DNA of 64,000 nucleotides from Clostridiaceae bacterium (GTDB lineage Bacteria > Bacillota > Clostridia > Lachnospirales > Lachnospiraceae), in NCBI GenBank assembly GCA_910575795.1, contig CAJTGE010000019.1, positions 37,306 to 101,305 on the forward strand, read 5' to 3'. The translations under genes and the position numbers were made by a program. Shown here piece after piece: positions 8,757 through 18,807 of this stretch; positions within the stretch are counted from its first letter, which is position 1; each line of letters starts with the position of its first letter. Under the pieces are notes generated by a model that had not been told where the DNA came from, searched no databases, and saw only the letters and a list, made by a program, of their open reading frames with translations.

Positions 8757-9500
8757 TGAAACAGATCGCCGCGGCGTTTCTCACAGTTGCCATCCTATGT
8801 TCATCTTTGCCAGCAGTTTCCCTTGCATATGACGTAAACGAACATGACGCTTACCTGGAACAGGTTCTCTTCGGCAGAGAGGACTATATAACATTGCAGT
8901 AGGAAGAGATAAAGAACAAAATTATGATGCTCGAATACGCCTCTTATCTGGCCATTGACCAGTCCGGGGGCAATGGGGAAGAAAAATTAAATTTTTTGAA
9001 AAGTAAGAAGGCCAGACATCTGCCAAAACTGGCGGAGTTTGATTTGACAGGCATATTTTATGGAAATCACAGGAATTATACACACAGAGGATGGGATTAT
9101 GCGTATCCGGTTCCGAAAGATGAATCGCAGGACAAGGCGAACTGGCCGGCCCGAAAGAACATACTGCGATCCACGGTAAACAAAGTTTGTGACTTCGGAG
9201 ACCGGAATCAGTACAGAAGAAAAATTCAGGGAATATCACGGCTATGCAAAGAGGCGAATGGAGATCCTTGTCAGTTACATCCCCCTTCTGCTCAAAAATG
9301 AGACGTTCTTCAGGGAGAAGTTTTCAGATAAATCAAAAATGCATATGAAATACGACAGCTATATGTCGCATTCCATATGTTATCTTAAATTTGCAGCAAA
9401 AAGAGCGCCGCAAGGCGGACAGGGCGTTTCATTCACAATGTACTCACAAAATCAGGGGCGGAGAGACTCCGAGAGTACATTTATACAAAAACGGAGGTAA
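8753..9500 (+). pseudogene. Decayed secreted-protein gene (nonsense plus frameshift)
   Basis: Starts with ATGA overlap to the lipoprotein gene and encodes a clear signal peptide (MMKQIAAAFLTVAILCSSLP, then AVSLAYD). An in-frame TAG at 8900-8902 stops it after 49 codons. The same frame continues with plausible protein from 8903 to about 9180, where a one-base shift is needed to go on as ...SETGISTEEKFREYHGYAK... Family unknown. The last residues before 9500 run into the leader of the next gene and are probably not native. Confidence 0.65.
9437..9481 (+). promoter_or_regulatory. Inverted-repeat leader element before the YciI-like gene
   Basis: AATGTACTC at 9437-9445 pairs with GAGTACATT at 9473-9481, with an inner CGGAG...CTCCG stem. 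It matches the element at 5081-5133 in arms, spacing class and position just upstream of a Shine-Dalgarno site. Confidence 0.35.
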
Positions 9501-9504
9501 CAGC

Positions 9505-9804
9505 ATGGAAAAATGGTTATATGTCATGACCATAAAAAAGGGAAAAACGTACAACAAGGTTACAAAAGCAGTCATTACAAGACACGTAGAGAACTTAAAG
9601 CATTTAGATGAAGCGGAAAAAATCCTGCTCTGCGGTCCGCTAAAAGGCTGCCCCGGCGTAGCCGGCATGGTTATTTTCAAAACAACAAGCTACGAGGAGG
9701 CCGAGGCCCTGTGCAGGCAGGAGCCGCTTGTCACTGAGGGATATGCAACATATACGCTGGCATCCCTGCAGGTAGCGGATAAAGATAACAACTATCTGCT
9801 GTGA
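9505..9804 (+). CDS. YciI-like (YCII superfamily) protein
   Basis: A 99 aa alpha/beta protein of the size and pattern of the YCII/dimeric ferredoxin-like fold: KWLYVMTIKKG first strand, HVENLKHLDEAEKILLCGPL, then GMVIFKTTSYEEAEALCRQEP and a closing strand. Family members are small enzymes or accessory proteins of mostly unknown substrate. The ATG at 9505 is chosen because ACGGAGGTAA precedes it with a 7 nt gap; the open frame upstream has no ribosome site. It is the only intact gene between the broken secreted-protein genes and parE. Confidence 0.75.
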   Translation: MEKWLYVMTIKKGKTYNKVTKAVITRHVENLKHLDEAEKILLCGPLKGCPGVAGMVIFKTTSYEEAEALCRQEPLVTEGYATYTLASLQVADKDNNYLL

Positions 9805-9831
9805 CAATAGCAAGCGGGCGTTTTTCTTCCT

Positions 9832-9995
9832 GTTACTGTTCACACCCCTGCCGGGCTGTGCCCAGTAACACGCTTCGCGATGCACACAAACCGCAAAAAA
9901 CGCGGTTTGGCGCCGCTGCCCTCGGGTTTTCCGTGACTTTCGCTGCGCTGCACTCACAAAAAACACCTCGCATTGGCTGGTGTGTGAACAGTAAC
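9832..9995. repeat. Long-spaced copy of the GTTACTGTTCA palindromic repeat
   Basis: GTTACTGTTCACAC at 9832-9845 is perfectly inverted at 9982-9995, enclosing 136 bp without a convincing ORF. The ends match the compact copies at 6179, 14420 and 63609 and the long copies at 28432 and 30451. Confidence 0.65.
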
Positions 9996-10034
9996 CCCTT
10001 CCTTCCTCTTAGCTTCCCTCAAAGGAAAACCGAC

Positions 10035-10062
10035 TTGCCAAAACCAAAATTTTATGTAATAA
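10035..10062 (+). promoter_or_regulatory. Possible parE-parC promoter
   Basis: TTGCCA at 10035, a 16 bp spacer, and TAATAA at 10057. The 160 nt leader that would result contains a CGGCCC/GGGCCG hairpin shortly before the start codon of parE. Confidence 0.35.
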
Positions 10063-10223
10063 TTATCCGCACAGGCAAGCTGCGCGGAAAAAGCGGATGG
10101 AGATTTGCACGGTACATATTACACAGGCAGTCTCCGTCTTTTTATGCACAGGCCCGCGCAGGGGAATCTGCAGCCCGGCCCTTTTGGCGGGCCGCAGGGA
10201 TTTGAAGGAACAGGAGTCATTTT

Positions 10224-12146
<1,923 letters not shown>

Positions 12147-12158
12147 GAGAGGAAGGAT

Positions 12159-14399
12159 ATGGCAGAACGAATTATAACAACCGAATACTCAGAGGAAATG
12201 CAGCGCAGCTACATGAATTACTCCATGAGCGTGATCACGGCCCGCGCCATCCCGGACGCCCGGGACGGCCTAAAGCCGGTGCAGCGGCGCGTGCTGTACG
12301 ATATGAGCGAGCTGCGCTTAGGCCACGACAAGCCGCACAGGAAGTCGGCGCGTATCGTGGGAGATACCATGGGTAAATACCACCCCCACGGCGACAGCTC
12401 CATCTATGAAACCCTGGTCGTGCTGTCCCAGGAATTCAAAAAAGGAATGGCGCTGGTGGACGGGCACGGCAATTTCGGCTCCATTGAGGGGGACGGGGCC
12501 GCGGCCATGCGCTACACCGAGGCCAGGCTTAAGAAATTCGCCGAAGAGGTGTATTTAAAGGATCTGGACAAGACCGTGCGTTTTGTCCCCAACTACGACG
12601 AGACGGAACACGAGCCCGAGGTGCTCCCGGTGCGGATCCCGAACCTCCTCGTCAACGGCTCCGAGGGCATCGCGGTGGGCATGAGCACCAGCATCCCGCC
12701 CCACAACTTGGGCGAGGTCATTGACACCGTTATCGCCTACATCGACAATCCGCGCCTTGGCGTGCCGGAGCTTCTGGGCATCTTAAAAGGCCCTGATTTC
12801 CCTACAGGCGGCATTATCGCCAACCAGAGCGAGCTTCCCGCCATCTACGAGACAGGGAGCGGTAAAATAAAGCTGCGGGCAAAGATGGAGGTGGAGCTCG
12901 GAAAGCGCCGGGCGGACCGCGACAAGCTCGTCATCTCCGAGATCCCCTACACCATGATCGGGGCGGGCATCAATAAATGCCTGACGGACATCGCCGAGCT
13001 GGTGGAGTCCAAAAAGCTCCCGGATGTGGTCGACATTTCCAACCAGTCAAACAAAGAGGGAATCCGCATCGTCCTGGAGCTCAAAAAAGATGCGGATATT
13101 GACAAAATCAAAAATATCCTCTACAAAAAAACCAAGCTGGAGGACACGTTCGGCGTCAACATGCTGGCCATCGTAAAAGGCCGGCCGGAAACCTTAAGCC
13201 TCACAGGGATCCTCGCCAATTACCTGGAATTTCAGTATGAGAACAATACGAGGAAATACAAAGTCCTTCTGGAAAAGGAGCTGGAAAAGAAGGAGATCCG
13301 CGAGGGCCTGATCGCAGCCTGCGACTGCATTGACTTAATCATCGCCATCCTGCGCGGCGCGAAAAACCTAAAGGACGCCAAAGCCTGCCTCATGAACGGC
13401 GACATATCCCGGATCCGCTTCCGCGCGCCGGGCTTTGAGGAGGACGCCAAAGCCCTTCATTTTACGGAAAAACAGGCGTCAGCCATCCTGGAGATGCGCC
13501 TTTACAAGCTGATCGGCCTGGAAATCCTGGCCCTTGAAAAGGAGTATAAGGAAACGCTCAAAAAGATAAAGGAATACGAGAAAATCCTTTCAGGAAAGAG
13601 CTTTATGGACGCGGTGATCAAACAGGATCTCCAGGCAATCAGAGCCGAGTTCGCCGCCCCAAGGCGGACGCAGATCGAGGACGGGGCCGAAGCCGTGTAT
13701 GTGGAAACGCCGCAGGAGGTCCGCGAGGCGGTCTTTGTCATGGATCGCTTCGGCTACAGCCGTCTCCTCGACCGGGCCGTCTACGAGCGCAACCGCGAAA
13801 GCGTGGAGGCAGAGCATGCGTGCGTCATCCCCTGCCTAAGCGACGATAAGATCTGCCTGTTCACCGACACCGGGGCCCTGCACCAGGTCAAGGTATCGGA
13901 CATCCCCTGCGGGAAGCTTCGCGACAAAGGCACGCCGATTGACAATTTAAGCAAATTTGACGGGACGAAAGAGCACCCGGTGTATGTCATAAACCGCGCG
14001 GCGCTCTTGAAAGAAACGCTGCTGTTTGCCACCCGGGAGGCCATGATAAAGCTCGTACCCGGAACGGAATTCGAGACAAACAACCGGACCGTGGCCGCCA
14101 CCAGGCTCCAGGAGGGCGATCAGCTCCTCAGTATCCAGCCGGCGGGAGGCAAAAACGACATTGTCCTGCAGACCGCGGGCGGCGTATTCTTACGCTTTCC
14201 GCTGGAGGAGATATCGGTCCTTAAGAAAAACTCCAGAGGCGTGCGCGGCATCCGCTTAGAAGAGGGGGATGAGCTGGGCGCTGTCTACCTCCTTGGCCCG
14301 GACGGGGATCAGACCGCGGTCTATAAAGAAAAAACCGTGCATTTAAACCGCCTCAAGATCGGAAAACGGGATGGGAAAGGGAGCAAAGCGCGCGTATAG
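12159..14399 (+). CDS. parC: DNA topoisomerase IV subunit A
   Basis: Breakage-reunion subunit of 746 aa. The winged-helix and tower core is present, with the quinolone-region sequence HPHGDSSIYE and active-site Tyr in AAAMRYTEARL (near 119). A C-terminal beta-pinwheel region follows from about residue 515. The position of the GyrA box (QRRGGKG in gyrases) reads NRESVEAEHA, so DNA wrapping and negative supercoiling are unlikely; this is why ParC is preferred over GyrA. Preceded by GAGAGGAAGG, 12 bp after parE: a two-gene operon ending at the hairpin at 14420. Confidence 0.85.
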   Translation: MAERIITTEYSEEMQRSYMNYSMSVITARAIPDARDGLKPVQRRVLYDMSELRLGHDKPHRKSARIVGDTMGKYHPHGDSSIYETLVVLSQEFKKGMALVDGHGNFGSIEGDGAAAMRYTEARLKKFAEEVYLKDLDKTVRFVPNYDETEHEPEVLPVRIPNLLVNGSEGIAVGMSTSIPPHNLGEVIDTVIAYIDNPRLGVPELLGILKGPDFPTGGIIANQSELPAIYETGSGKIKLRAKMEVELGKRRADRDKLVISEIPYTMIGAGINKCLTDIAELVESKKLPDVVDISNQSNKEGIRIVLELKKDADIDKIKNILYKKTKLEDTFGVNMLAIVKGRPETLSLTGILANYLEFQYENNTRKYKVLLEKELEKKEIREGLIAACDCIDLIIAILRGAKNLKDAKACLMNGDISRIRFRAPGFEEDAKALHFTEKQASAILEMRLYKLIGLEILALEKEYKETLKKIKEYEKILSGKSFMDAVIKQDLQAIRAEFAAPRRTQIEDGAEAVYVETPQEVREAVFVMDRFGYSRLLDRAVYERNRESVEAEHACVIPCLSDDKICLFTDTGALHQVKVSDIPCGKLRDKGTPIDNLSKFDGTKEHPVYVINRAALLKETLLFATREAMIKLVPGTEFETNNRTVAATRLQEGDQLLSIQPAGGKNDIVLQTAGGVFLRFPLEEISVLKKNSRGVRGIRLEEGDELGAVYLLGPDGDQTAVYKEKTVHLNRLKIGKRDGKGSKARV

Positions 14400-14419
14400 G
14401 AGACGCCGCGGCTGTTCTG

Positions 14420-14448
14420 TCACAGTTCAGATAATCTCTGAACTGTGA
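14420..14448. repeat. Compact palindromic repeat after parC
   Basis: TCACAGTTCAGA, loop TAATC, TCTGAACTGTGA: a perfect 12 bp stem 21 bp after the parC stop. It belongs to the dispersed (G)TTACTGTTCAG family. It may also end transcription, but has no T-run. Confidence 0.6.
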
Positions 14449-14512
14449 CGCTGTTTCGGATAATTTCGTCAGTTTATCCAAAAAAATGAAGAAATATTAT
14501 ACAAAATGCCTA

Positions 14513-14541
14513 TTTACAAATCTCTGAATCTGGTATATCAT
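14513..14541 (+). promoter_or_regulatory. Promoter of the HPr-like/HAD pair
   Basis: TTTACA at 14513-14518, a 17 bp spacer, and TATCAT at 14536-14541, about 110 bp before the HPr-like start. Confidence 0.5.
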
Positions 14542-14650
14542 TCCCTCAGAACTGAAATCGATATCACAAAACGAACATAGATGTAAAAATGAAACGCCGG
14601 AAAAAGGAGGCGTCCGCAGATTAAAATAAAGAAAGGAAGGAAATCAGGTT

Positions 14651-14902
14651 ATGCAGAAAATGTATGTAAAATTCAATGATGTGGAGCAGGTGAAGCATTT
14701 TGTAAATGTGGTGAACAGGGTGGAAGCGAATTTTGAAATCGGTTCCGGAAAAAGAGTCGTTGACCCGCGCTCCATACTGGGCGTATTTTCACTTGACTTA
14801 ACACAGCCGCAGGAGCTCCGGTGTGATTCCGACGAGCTGCCGTTGGCTGATGCGTTCATGGCGTTTCACTGCAATGAAGACCGGCGTGCAGAGAGGGTGT
14901 AA
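14651..14902 (+). CDS. HPr-like domain protein lacking the phosphorylated histidine
   Basis: An 83 aa protein of HPr length and pattern; DPRSILGVFSLDL matches the SIMGVMSL helix containing the regulatory Ser of HPr/Crh. The HARPA region with His15 is absent (the aligned stretch reads VKHFVNVVNRVE). It therefore cannot carry PEP-derived phosphate like true HPr. It could be a Crh-like regulator phosphorylated at Ser, or a structural relative. The start at 14651 follows AAAGGAAGG. The stop abuts the ATG of the HAD hydrolase, so the two are translationally coupled. Confidence 0.7.
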   Translation: MQKMYVKFNDVEQVKHFVNVVNRVEANFEIGSGKRVVDPRSILGVFSLDLTQPQELRCDSDELPLADAFMAFHCNEDRRAERV

Positions 14903-15733
14903 ATGGAACGCAGAATCATCTTTCTGGACATCGACGGGACGCTCACAGAGCCGGGCAGGAACGAGCCGCCCGAATCGGCGGCGGAAGCGGTCCGCCGGGC
15001 CAGGGAGCGCGGACACTGCGTATTCCTGTGTACCGGGAGGAACTATGACATGCTCCTCCCGCTTTTAAATTACGGATTTGACGGAGTCGTGGCGAGCTCT
15101 GGCGGCTATATCGAGTTCGGAAGGGCGATCCTCTACGACTGTCCCATGACCGGGAAACAGCAGGAACGCGCCATGCGGATCTTAAGAGAGAGAGGAATCT
15201 ACTGCACGGTAGAGTGCATGGACGGCTCCTATACGGACGAGGGCTTTAAAGAGTACCTTCGCGCCCATGCCTCGCAGGCAGGCTACAGCGACTTGCTCCG
15301 CTGGAGGGAGCAGATCGAGGAATCCTTACATATCCGCCCCATGCGGGAATACCGGGGCCAGCCCGTGTATAAGATCGTTGTCATGAGCCCCTCAAAAGAA
15401 GCCTTCACAGAGGCCGGAGAGCTCCTGGCCGCTGACTTTGACCTCTGTATACAGGAAGAAAACAGGAATGGATTTACAGGCGCGGAGATCGTCAACCGCC
15501 AGTTTGACAAAGGACGGGCGGTAAAACGCGTGTGCGAATACCTTGGCGTCCCGCTCAATGCCTCCGTGGCGATTGGCGACAGCATGAACGATAAAGAGAT
15601 GCTTGAGACAGCCGGGCTGTCGATCTGTATGGGAAACGGCAGCGAAGCGCTCAAGCGCCTGGCCGACGACGTGTGCCCGTCCGTGCGGGAGGATGGGATT
15701 TACCACGCGTTCCGGAAGCATCAGTTGATATGA
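14903..15733 (+). CDS. HAD-superfamily hydrolase, Cof type
   Basis: A 276 aa phosphatase of the Cof/HAD-IIB class acting on small phosphorylated metabolites, probably sugar phosphates. Motif I is FLDIDGTL, motif II LCTGR, motif III Lys in the KGRAVKRVCEYLG region, and motif IV GDSMNDKEML. The cap is inserted between motifs II and III. The exact substrate cannot be read from sequence. It starts directly after the HPr-like gene. Confidence 0.85.
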   Translation: MERRIIFLDIDGTLTEPGRNEPPESAAEAVRRARERGHCVFLCTGRNYDMLLPLLNYGFDGVVASSGGYIEFGRAILYDCPMTGKQQERAMRILRERGIYCTVECMDGSYTDEGFKEYLRAHASQAGYSDLLRWREQIEESLHIRPMREYRGQPVYKIVVMSPSKEAFTEAGELLAADFDLCIQEENRNGFTGAEIVNRQFDKGRAVKRVCEYLGVPLNASVAIGDSMNDKEMLETAGLSICMGNGSEALKRLADDVCPSVREDGIYHAFRKHQLI

Positions 15734-15823
15734 TGGCGCGGGCAGGAGGGAAGCGCAGCCCGGATCTAAATCATTTTTAGAAATCAATTCAAAAATCCGT
15801 CAGAAATCCGTCAGGAATATGTA

Positions 15824-15852
15824 TTGACTTCATCCCGCCAAAGTGATATGAT
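15824..15852 (+). promoter_or_regulatory. Strong promoter before a gene-less region
   Basis: TTGACT (15824-15829), a 17 bp spacer, and TATGAT (15847-15852). The spacer end CCGCCAAAGTGA recurs as CCGCCAATGTGA in the promoter at 16578. No ORF follows; the transcript would enter three hairpins. Confidence 0.65.
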
Positions 15853-15858
15853 AAAGCC

Positions 15859-15975
15859 ATAAATAAAAGGGCGGCGTTATCCGCCGCCCCAAGGCCATTA
15901 ATGATTGCGTATGCAATCATCATCTGACCCATCAGGTGCCGTCAAGCTAGCTGATGGGTCATTTGCTGTCTGGCC
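15859..15975 (+). ncRNA. Candidate small RNA with three hairpins
   Basis: From the promoter at 15824, transcription would pass GGGCGGCG/CGCCGCCC (15869-15889), ATGATTGC/GCAATCAT (15901-15920) and TGACCCATCAG/CTGATGGGTCA (15925-15961, 15 nt loop). The last stem is followed by TTTGCTGT, a weak terminator tail. It could be a regulatory sRNA or a type I antitoxin whose toxin is gone; no toxin ORF was found on either strand. Confidence 0.4.
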
Positions 15976-16577
15976 TCTGCGCCGTTTTATGTAAGGCTTA
16001 CATTTTTCAACCAAAGTTGCAAGGTTTAATAGAATGCTTACGATACGGCTAATGATGTCTAATAATCCCATAGACCCAAGGTTCTCCTTTCTCTGGTGTT
16101 TTACACACCTGTGGCATAGTCTTAAGAAAACTTAAGGCTATCCCAGAGGTGTGTATCGCCAGATAGGGAGCGCCGCCTGCTTTGCCTGATTGTTCCATTA
16201 TAAGGGATGTACGAAAAGAATGGAATACCCTGAAAAAGAAAATTATTATAAAAAGTCTTAACAATTCCTGGCCAGCGCAGACCCGGCGGCCTTCTTCGCG
16301 CCCCATCTCCGGCCGCTGCATCCTTCCCAGCTTTATCCAGCGAATCGCCCTCGTTGATTCCAAATTCACCCCCTAACCGCGCTATAAAAACTGTCAGTCA
16401 ACAACCCCGCTGCAAGCAACGTGGCATCAAACTTGCAACGCTGCAGAGCAGCGGGGTATTTGACCCTCGCGGCAGCCGCCAAATGCGCATGCAGGCATGC
16501 CCACTTGGCTCGTTGCCCGCGGGAATAAATAACTTGTGCAAAGCGCGCAGGATTTTTCTTGACAGCTCCTAAATTAT
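15976..16577. other. Gene-less stretch with two palindromic structures
   Basis: No credible gene on either strand. A cruciform lies at 16103-16154: ACACACCT, CATAG and CTTAAG arms closing on an AAAA loop, with complementary arms after it. CCCCGCTGC at 16405-16413 is inverted at 16448-16456, followed by more GC-rich self-complementary sequence. These look like dispersed intergenic repeats rather than gene remnants. Confidence 0.45.
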
Positions 16578-16606
16578 TTGACATTGATCCGCCAATGTGA
16601 TAAATT
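16578..16606 (+). promoter_or_regulatory. Promoter of the M20 amidohydrolase gene
   Basis: TTGACA (16578-16583), a 17 bp spacer ending CCGCCAATGTGA, and TAAATT (16601-16606), 58 bp upstream of the start codon. The spacer shares 12 of 17 positions with that of the promoter at 15824. Confidence 0.65.
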
Positions 16607-16663
16607 ATTATTAAAATCAAAGAGCCGCGACCGGAAAGAGCGGCATGCCGGCGGAGGGCAGTG

Positions 16664-17950
16664 ATGATGGAGAGATTCGACTATTCAGAGGACATAAAAG
16701 CATGTATCGGGAGAAACCGGGAGGAGATTGTGCGTCTGGGGCGCGAATTATTTCGCTTCCCTGAACCTGGCTTCAGGGAAGTGAAATCAAACGAGATTCT
16801 CACTTCTTTTTTATTCCGAAACGGAATCCCGGTCCAAAACGGCCTTGCTCTCACCGGGCTGCGGGCTGATCTCGGGAGCGGGGACGGCTATCACATCGCC
16901 CTGGTGGCGGATATGGACGCCCTTCTTATTAAAACCGGGGACAGAGAGCTTGCGATCCACTCCTGCGGGCACAGCGTCCAGACCGCCGTGCTGGCCGGCG
17001 TGATGAAGATGTTAAAGGAAAGCGGCCTTGTGGACAGGCTGGGCGGGACGGTCAGCTTTATCGCCGCCCCGGCAGAGGAGTTTATCGACTTAGAGTACAG
17101 GAAAGAGCTGGTGAGGGAGGGAAAGATCCGCTATCTGTCCGGCAAGCAGAACCTGATCGCGGACGGCGTGTTTGACGATATCGACTGCGTGATCTCCATG
17201 CACATAAACGGGGACAGCGGCACGCTCTTTGACGTGGGTTCAGCCCTCGCGGGCTTTATGGTAAAGCGGGCCGTCTTCACCGGACAGGCCGCCCATTCCG
17301 GCGCGGCTCCGCATCTGGGCCGCAACGCGCTGCACGGGGCCAGCCTGTGCATGGACGCCATTGCTTATATGAAGGATCAGTTCCCGAAGGAGGCAGGGCT
17401 TTCGCTGCACCCGGTTCTCACCTCTGTAAGCGGCGGCGTGAATATCATTCCGGACCGGGCGGTTCTCGAGAGCTACATCCGGGCCAATACCCTGGATCAG
17501 CTCCTGGAGGCGGGAGAGAAGTTCGACCGGTGCGCAATCCACTGTGCAAAGGCTTTGGGACTGGAATGCGCGATCGGGGACGAGACGGGCTACATGCCGC
17601 TGAAGCAGTCGGATGCGTTAAACACCGTCGTGCTGCGGCAGATGAAAAAGCTCTGCGGGGACGATGCGATCGTGCGAAACGTCGTTTCCGGGGCCTCGGG
17701 CGACGTGGGCGATCTGGGTTATCTGCTCCCCACGGTACAGTTTGGCTTCTCCGGCGTAAAGGGCCGGATCCACAGCGGCGATTTTGCGATCGCAGATGAA
17801 GAAAACGCCTATATCCGCACCGCGCAGGTCGTGCTCGGAACGGTCTGCGAGCTTCTGGCCAACCCGGATTTGCAGGTCAGAAACGGGGATTTCGCAGAGC
17901 GGAAGGCCTATTACTTAAAGCGCTGGCTGCGTCAGGACAGCGGCCGCTGA
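16664..17950 (+). CDS. M20-family metallo-amidohydrolase
   Basis: About 428 aa, related to IAA-amino acid/N-acyl amino acid amidohydrolases and aminobenzoyl-glutamate hydrolases. Metal ligands are visible in VADMDAL, HSCGHS and the PAEEF region; a dimerisation insert is near AAHSGAAPHLGRNALH. A C-terminal HSGDF motif completes the active site. It removes an acyl group from an amino acid or peptide; the substrate is not predictable. ATG at 16664 or 16667 is preferred over the GTG at 16661, which is only 2 nt from GGAGGG. Single-gene unit with its own promoter. Confidence 0.85.
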   Translation: MMERFDYSEDIKACIGRNREEIVRLGRELFRFPEPGFREVKSNEILTSFLFRNGIPVQNGLALTGLRADLGSGDGYHIALVADMDALLIKTGDRELAIHSCGHSVQTAVLAGVMKMLKESGLVDRLGGTVSFIAAPAEEFIDLEYRKELVREGKIRYLSGKQNLIADGVFDDIDCVISMHINGDSGTLFDVGSALAGFMVKRAVFTGQAAHSGAAPHLGRNALHGASLCMDAIAYMKDQFPKEAGLSLHPVLTSVSGGVNIIPDRAVLESYIRANTLDQLLEAGEKFDRCAIHCAKALGLECAIGDETGYMPLKQSDALNTVVLRQMKKLCGDDAIVRNVVSGASGDVGDLGYLLPTVQFGFSGVKGRIHSGDFAIADEENAYIRTAQVVLGTVCELLANPDLQVRNGDFAERKAYYLKRWLRQDSGR

Positions 17951-18062
17951 TGCAGCACACGGGGGACGTTCCCCCTGCCCGATAGTAAGGATCTGTCCCG
18001 AAATTAATTGCGAATTTATTTTGAGACAGTTCTCAAGCATACATTTTTAAAGGAGGACGATT

Positions 18063-18779
18063 ATGTCAAACAACATTCCAACCCCCCACATCGCGGCAAA
18101 AGAGGGCGAGATCGCGGAGACGATCCTGCTGCCGGGCGATCCGCTGCGCGCGCAGTACATCGCGGAGCATTTTCTGACTGATCCGGTTCAGTTTAACGCT
18201 ACCAGGAATATGTTCGGCTATACGGGAACCTATAAGGGAAAACGTGTTTCCGTCATGGGAACCGGGATGGGATGTCCGTCGATCGGCATCTATTCCTATG
18301 AACTGATCCATTTCTACGGGTGCAAAAATTTAATCCGCGTCGGGACCGCGGGCGCGATGCGCCCGGAGGTGAAGGTGCGTGACATGGTGTTTGGCATGGG
18401 CGCATGCACCACGTCCAATTATGTAAAGCAGTTCAGGCTGCCGGGCGATTATTCCTGCATCTGCAGCTTTGAGCTTCTGGAAAAGGCGGTCCGCGCGGCG
18501 GGGGATAAGGGGCTCGCCTACCATGTGGGCAATATCTTAAGCTCTGATATGTTCTACAATCCGTCCATCCCGCCCATGGGCGTCACCTGGGATCAGATGG
18601 GCGTCCTGGCTGTGGAGATGGAGGCCGCCGCGCTGTACAGCAACGCCGCCTATGCGGGCGTCAATGCGCTGTGCATCCTGACCATATCGGATTCGGCCGT
18701 GACCGGGGAAGCCACGACGGCCGAGGAACGCCAGACCACGTTTACGAACATGATGGAAGTGGCCCTGGAACTGGCCTGA
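18063..18779 (+). CDS. deoD: Purine nucleoside phosphorylase
   Basis: Cleaves purine (deoxy)nucleosides with phosphate to base and (deoxy)ribose-1-phosphate. The 238 aa protein matches hexameric Deo[46 protein letters not shown] and catalytic Asp in SDSAVTGE. It heads a transport operon (28 bp to the ATPase gene), so imported nucleosides are probably cleaved at once. Good site AAAGGAGGACG before the ATG. The 110 bp upstream contain self-complementary AT-rich sequence (CTGTC...GACAG) of unknown role. Confidence 0.93.
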   Translation: MSNNIPTPHIAAKEGEIAETILLPGDPLRAQYIAEHFLTDPVQFNATRNMFGYTGTYKGKRVSVMGTGMGCPSIGIYSYELIHFYGCKNLIRVGTAGAMRPEVKVRDMVFGMGACTTSNYVKQFRLPGDYSCICSFELLEKAVRAAGDKGLAYHVGNILSSDMFYNPSIPPMGVTWDQMGVLAVEMEAAALYSNAAYAGVNALCILTISDSAVTGEATTAEERQTTFTNMMEVALELA

Positions 18780-18807
18780 CAGGGGATCATGCAAAAAGGG
18801 GATAACG

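Noticed and set aside
15862..15930. Short peptide MIAYAIII or a 43-codon reverse frame in the three-hairpin region as a type I toxin
   Set aside because: The forward peptide is only eight residues and part of a hairpin arm. The reverse frame lacks a membrane-helix pattern and a ribosome site.
16182..16620. Short frames on both strands between the RNA candidate and the M20 gene
   Set aside because: No starts with ribosome sites, biased composition, and they overlap palindromic repeats; treated as non-coding.
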